From positions 3,260,116 through 3,324,115 of the forward strand of contig JAJEKV010000100.1 in NCBI GenBank assembly GCA_021234155.1: a DNA stretch of 64,000 nucleotides, written 5' to 3'. Origin of the DNA: Isoetes taiwanensis (lineage: Eukaryota > Streptophyta > Lycopodiopsida > Isoetales > Isoetaceae). Below are positions 61,691 through 64,000 of this stretch, one piece after another (position 1 is the stretch's first letter; every line of letters begins with the position of its first letter). The notes under the pieces were generated by a model, which did no database searches, was not told the origin of the DNA, and saw only the letters and a list, made by a program, of their open reading frames with translations. The translations under genes and the position numbers were made by a program.

Positions 61691-63794
61691 CAAAGAAAAT
61701 TGCAAAAACACTAAAATGTTTAAGCTTTTACTATAATAGTGTTGACAACCCCATGCAAACACACGTAAATGTAAAGAAATCCAAATTTTCATCACAAACC
61801 AAATTCATGCAAACACAAGTATAAAGTGATTCAAATTTTGGCATGGTAAATTGTGCTTGCCACGTGTGACATGGTAAATTTTCTTTACTTGAATATTGCC
61901 CCAAAAGACATTTGACACATTGCAATTTGCAAGCTCTCATTATGTAAAAACTTTCGTCTTCTAAGCTAATCGAGTATCACTTGACATTGATTCTTTTAAG
62001 CCAATCCTTACATAAAAATTAGTTATGTTACATTTTGCCTCAGTGGACGATAAAAAATCATTCTCATTCTTCCAAGCCAGTTGTGTGTCAATTGACATTG
62101 ATTCTTTTAAGGAATGATGCGTAGATTTTAGATGCAATTTTTAGGCATTCCAAACATTTACTCAACAATTTACCTTACTTTCTTTCCTATTCCAACTATT
62201 TTACCTTTGTATTCTCGCCCATTCCAGTAGTTTTACAATGTTAAACGCTGCATTCAGCTTGTTTTGCATTGCATTCTCGCCATTTTACTCCCCTTCTAAT
62301 GCGTTTTGCCCTGCATTCTATCCACTTTACTCCCATTCTGACCTTCCAAGTTTTGAAACACCAAACATTCACGTTCAGTTAGCGGTGCCTTCGGCCCTAA
62401 GTTCAAATGCATCTGAAGGGAGACGCGTCAGATGCGGCACATCGAGCATCTGTAACATCGAAGTATCCACTCTTTTAGATGCATGAAAGGTGCGTTTCGA
62501 AAATCAAAAAATCATTGAAAAATAACCTTTGAAAGACGCCTCCTGCTATAATTTGCTTCGTTGCTTCATCTTCAATCTTCAATTCCTACTGGCCTTGTTC
62601 TAACTATGGATACTTTGCCCTATTCACTCACTATCGATTGTCATGGTGTCACTGTTCACAGAACAAAATAGGTTGTTCAGAAAATTCGTACACAAAGGGA
62701 CTGAGACAGAATTGATAGGGAATATAAGATATTTATGGAGATGGTTATTGTAAAAAGGTTGTCATGTAGCTCGTGTTCCCTTTAAAATAGATCTGTCTAT
62801 CACGTTGTCAGCCCCTAAAAAATAAAAAAGGATCGAATAATAATTTTTAGGACCGATTTCTCTCACCTAAGATGCTATGCTTTGCATCAGCTGGTTCGCA
62901 CTCCCCTAACTGCCAGAATGCCTCCAAAACTGCCGTATTTTTGCACCAAGAACTTACCTACCATCCGTGAATCCCTAATGCCCCTACCTGAAATATATCA
63001 TGGTTAAAACTCCATCTTACCCGAAATATATCCTGGTTCGAATTCCATCTATAGAAAACGGAGACTAAAAGTATAGAGGGATGAATAGAGCAATAAACAC
63101 TTCAACGGCACATGCGGAATATCTAAAAGCATTCAAAACCTTATTGCAAGGCTTTTTAGCCCAGAAAATACATCCATTGAATTAAAAACAATTTTGTGCC
63201 GTCCAAATTTCAGGGAAGGCCATAGCGAACCACGACAAACATGGTCGGATCGGGGAGTTTTGGCCCCAGATGGCGGAATCCATGAGCGGGAATCCACAAC
63301 ATACATCAATTTTTATTTTTATTTTTGCGAACTTCTCTGTTCTTGACGCCAAGCCATCGGCAAATACCTTTTATAGGTTAAATTTATGTTATTGCTGCCG
63401 TAGCCTACAATAGTTCTGGAATGGGTCTGCAGGAAGTTTTAGCCACCTTCAACGGCAAGGTTTAGCAAGCATAGAGCTTGCCATAGAAAATATTTAGGGC
63501 GGGCTTGCTCTCCGGTCTGAGGCAGTGGCCCTGCACCGTCTCTACTGGCTTTAAGCAGGGCTTAGTCTGGTATTTTTGGGTAATGAAAACGTGCAATTCT
63601 AGTGTCTAGCGTATCAGTTATGGTAGGTCTTTTTGATAAGCAATCAGAGATTTATGTTCTTTCTAGGCCTCAATATTTGCCGGAGCTTTTTCCCTTTTTA
63701 GCATCACATACAAGGAATCACACAAAAGCATGGGATGTTGGCACGAAAATGGCCAGTCTGCAAGTATGGTTGCAATAATGGATTATTTCCTTAG
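61691..63794. other. AT-rich unassigned region
   Basis: No known gene. Small imperfect repeats: TTGACATTGATTCTTTTAAG occurs at about 61982 and 62092; CATTCTCGCCCATT and CATTCTCGCCATTTTACTCC occur near 62211-62290. The open frame 62238-62486 is built from these repeats. From about 62860 onward the DNA may be the intron or upstream part of the gene whose exon is at 63795. Confidence 0.5.
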
Positions 63795-63969
63795 AACAAG
63801 AAACAAAAAGAATGCACAAGGTTGAACAAGAGGTTCTTGAGATAAAAACATCATTGACCAGGGAGTCTGACAAAATTCGGGCATTAAAGAAGAGTATAGA
63901 GGAGCAAAGCCTATATGCAAAGGAAAAGCATGCTAATATAGTCAAGGAAAGCTCCAAGAGCGCCACAAG
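63795..63969 (+). CDS. Coiled-coil exon of an unidentified gene
   Basis: A 175-nt open stretch lies between a good acceptor (TTATTTCCTTAG) and a donor (CACAAG|GTATTAG). It reads QETKRMHKVEQEVLEIKTSL, then TRESDKIRALKKSIEEQSLY and AKEKHANIVKESSKSATR, highly charged with heptad-like spacing of Val/Leu/Ile. Exon phase is consistent (two bases of a codon at each end). A plant coiled-coil protein exon is likely; no specific family can be given. The rest of the gene lies to the right. Confidence 0.5.
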
Positions 63970-64000
63970 GTATTAGATAATCTTGTTTGACATATTTAAT

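Noticed and set aside
62238-62486. 82-codon open frame as a gene
   Set aside because: Built from short imperfect repeats (CATTCTCGCC / TTTTAC type), with no splice or family support.

Overview
The window looks like repeat-dense nuclear DNA of a land plant. The signs are a fragment of a plant ethylene-overproducer (ETO1-like) gene, L1-type LINEs with plant-style DUF4283 ORF1 and zf-RVT-like tails, a Ty3/gypsy LTR retrotransposon, a DUF659/hAT transposase gene with introns, and long (CT)n arrays. I cannot name the species. I see no bacterial, organellar, tRNA, rRNA or CRISPR features.

Layout. 1-5092: 5' end of a Myb/SANT-like gene (minus, cut by the window edge), a cluster of GTAC motifs, an ETO1-like pseudogene fragment, and a four-exon hAT/DUF659 transposase gene (minus, about 787 aa, apparently intact) whose 5' flank is a polypurine/polypyrimidine repeat. 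About 5093-35540: a tandem duplication of a unit of about 14.9 kb. Each copy holds 3' pieces of a LINE (called L1-A here), a longer L1-A body interrupted by a second LINE (L1-B), a 2.7 kb spacer S, another L1-A 3' piece, and segment T. (CT)n arrays stand at the LINE junctions. About 34350-53750: a 3.35 kb T-U unit repeated in tandem almost three times. The first unit is split by a 10.5 kb gypsy element with both LTRs and a perfect 5-bp target-site duplication. About 53750-59500: a minus-strand L1-type LINE (L1-C) with poly(A) tail, ORF2 and ORF1. 59500-64000: mostly unassigned DNA with an LTR-like remnant and, at the right edge, a coiled-coil exon.

Main observation. Where near-identical copies can be compared (the 14.9 kb pair, the T-U units, the two LTRs), long stretches match exactly and many of the differences fall on CAG/CTG/CCG triplets. 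They take odd forms such as CAG to CGG and CTG to ACG, ACA or TTTG. This is not the C-to-T pattern of deamination. It fits base-calling errors at CHG-methylated cytosines in an incompletely polished nanopore assembly, so many frameshifts here may not be biological. The YADD boxes of both L1-A and L1-B are altered at exactly such triplets.

No cellular operon or pathway is present. Probable host genes or gene pieces are the Myb/SANT fragment, the ETO1 fragment, the exon-like ORFs in S, T and U, and the terminal coiled-coil exon. The rest is transposable elements inserted into one another and then duplicated.
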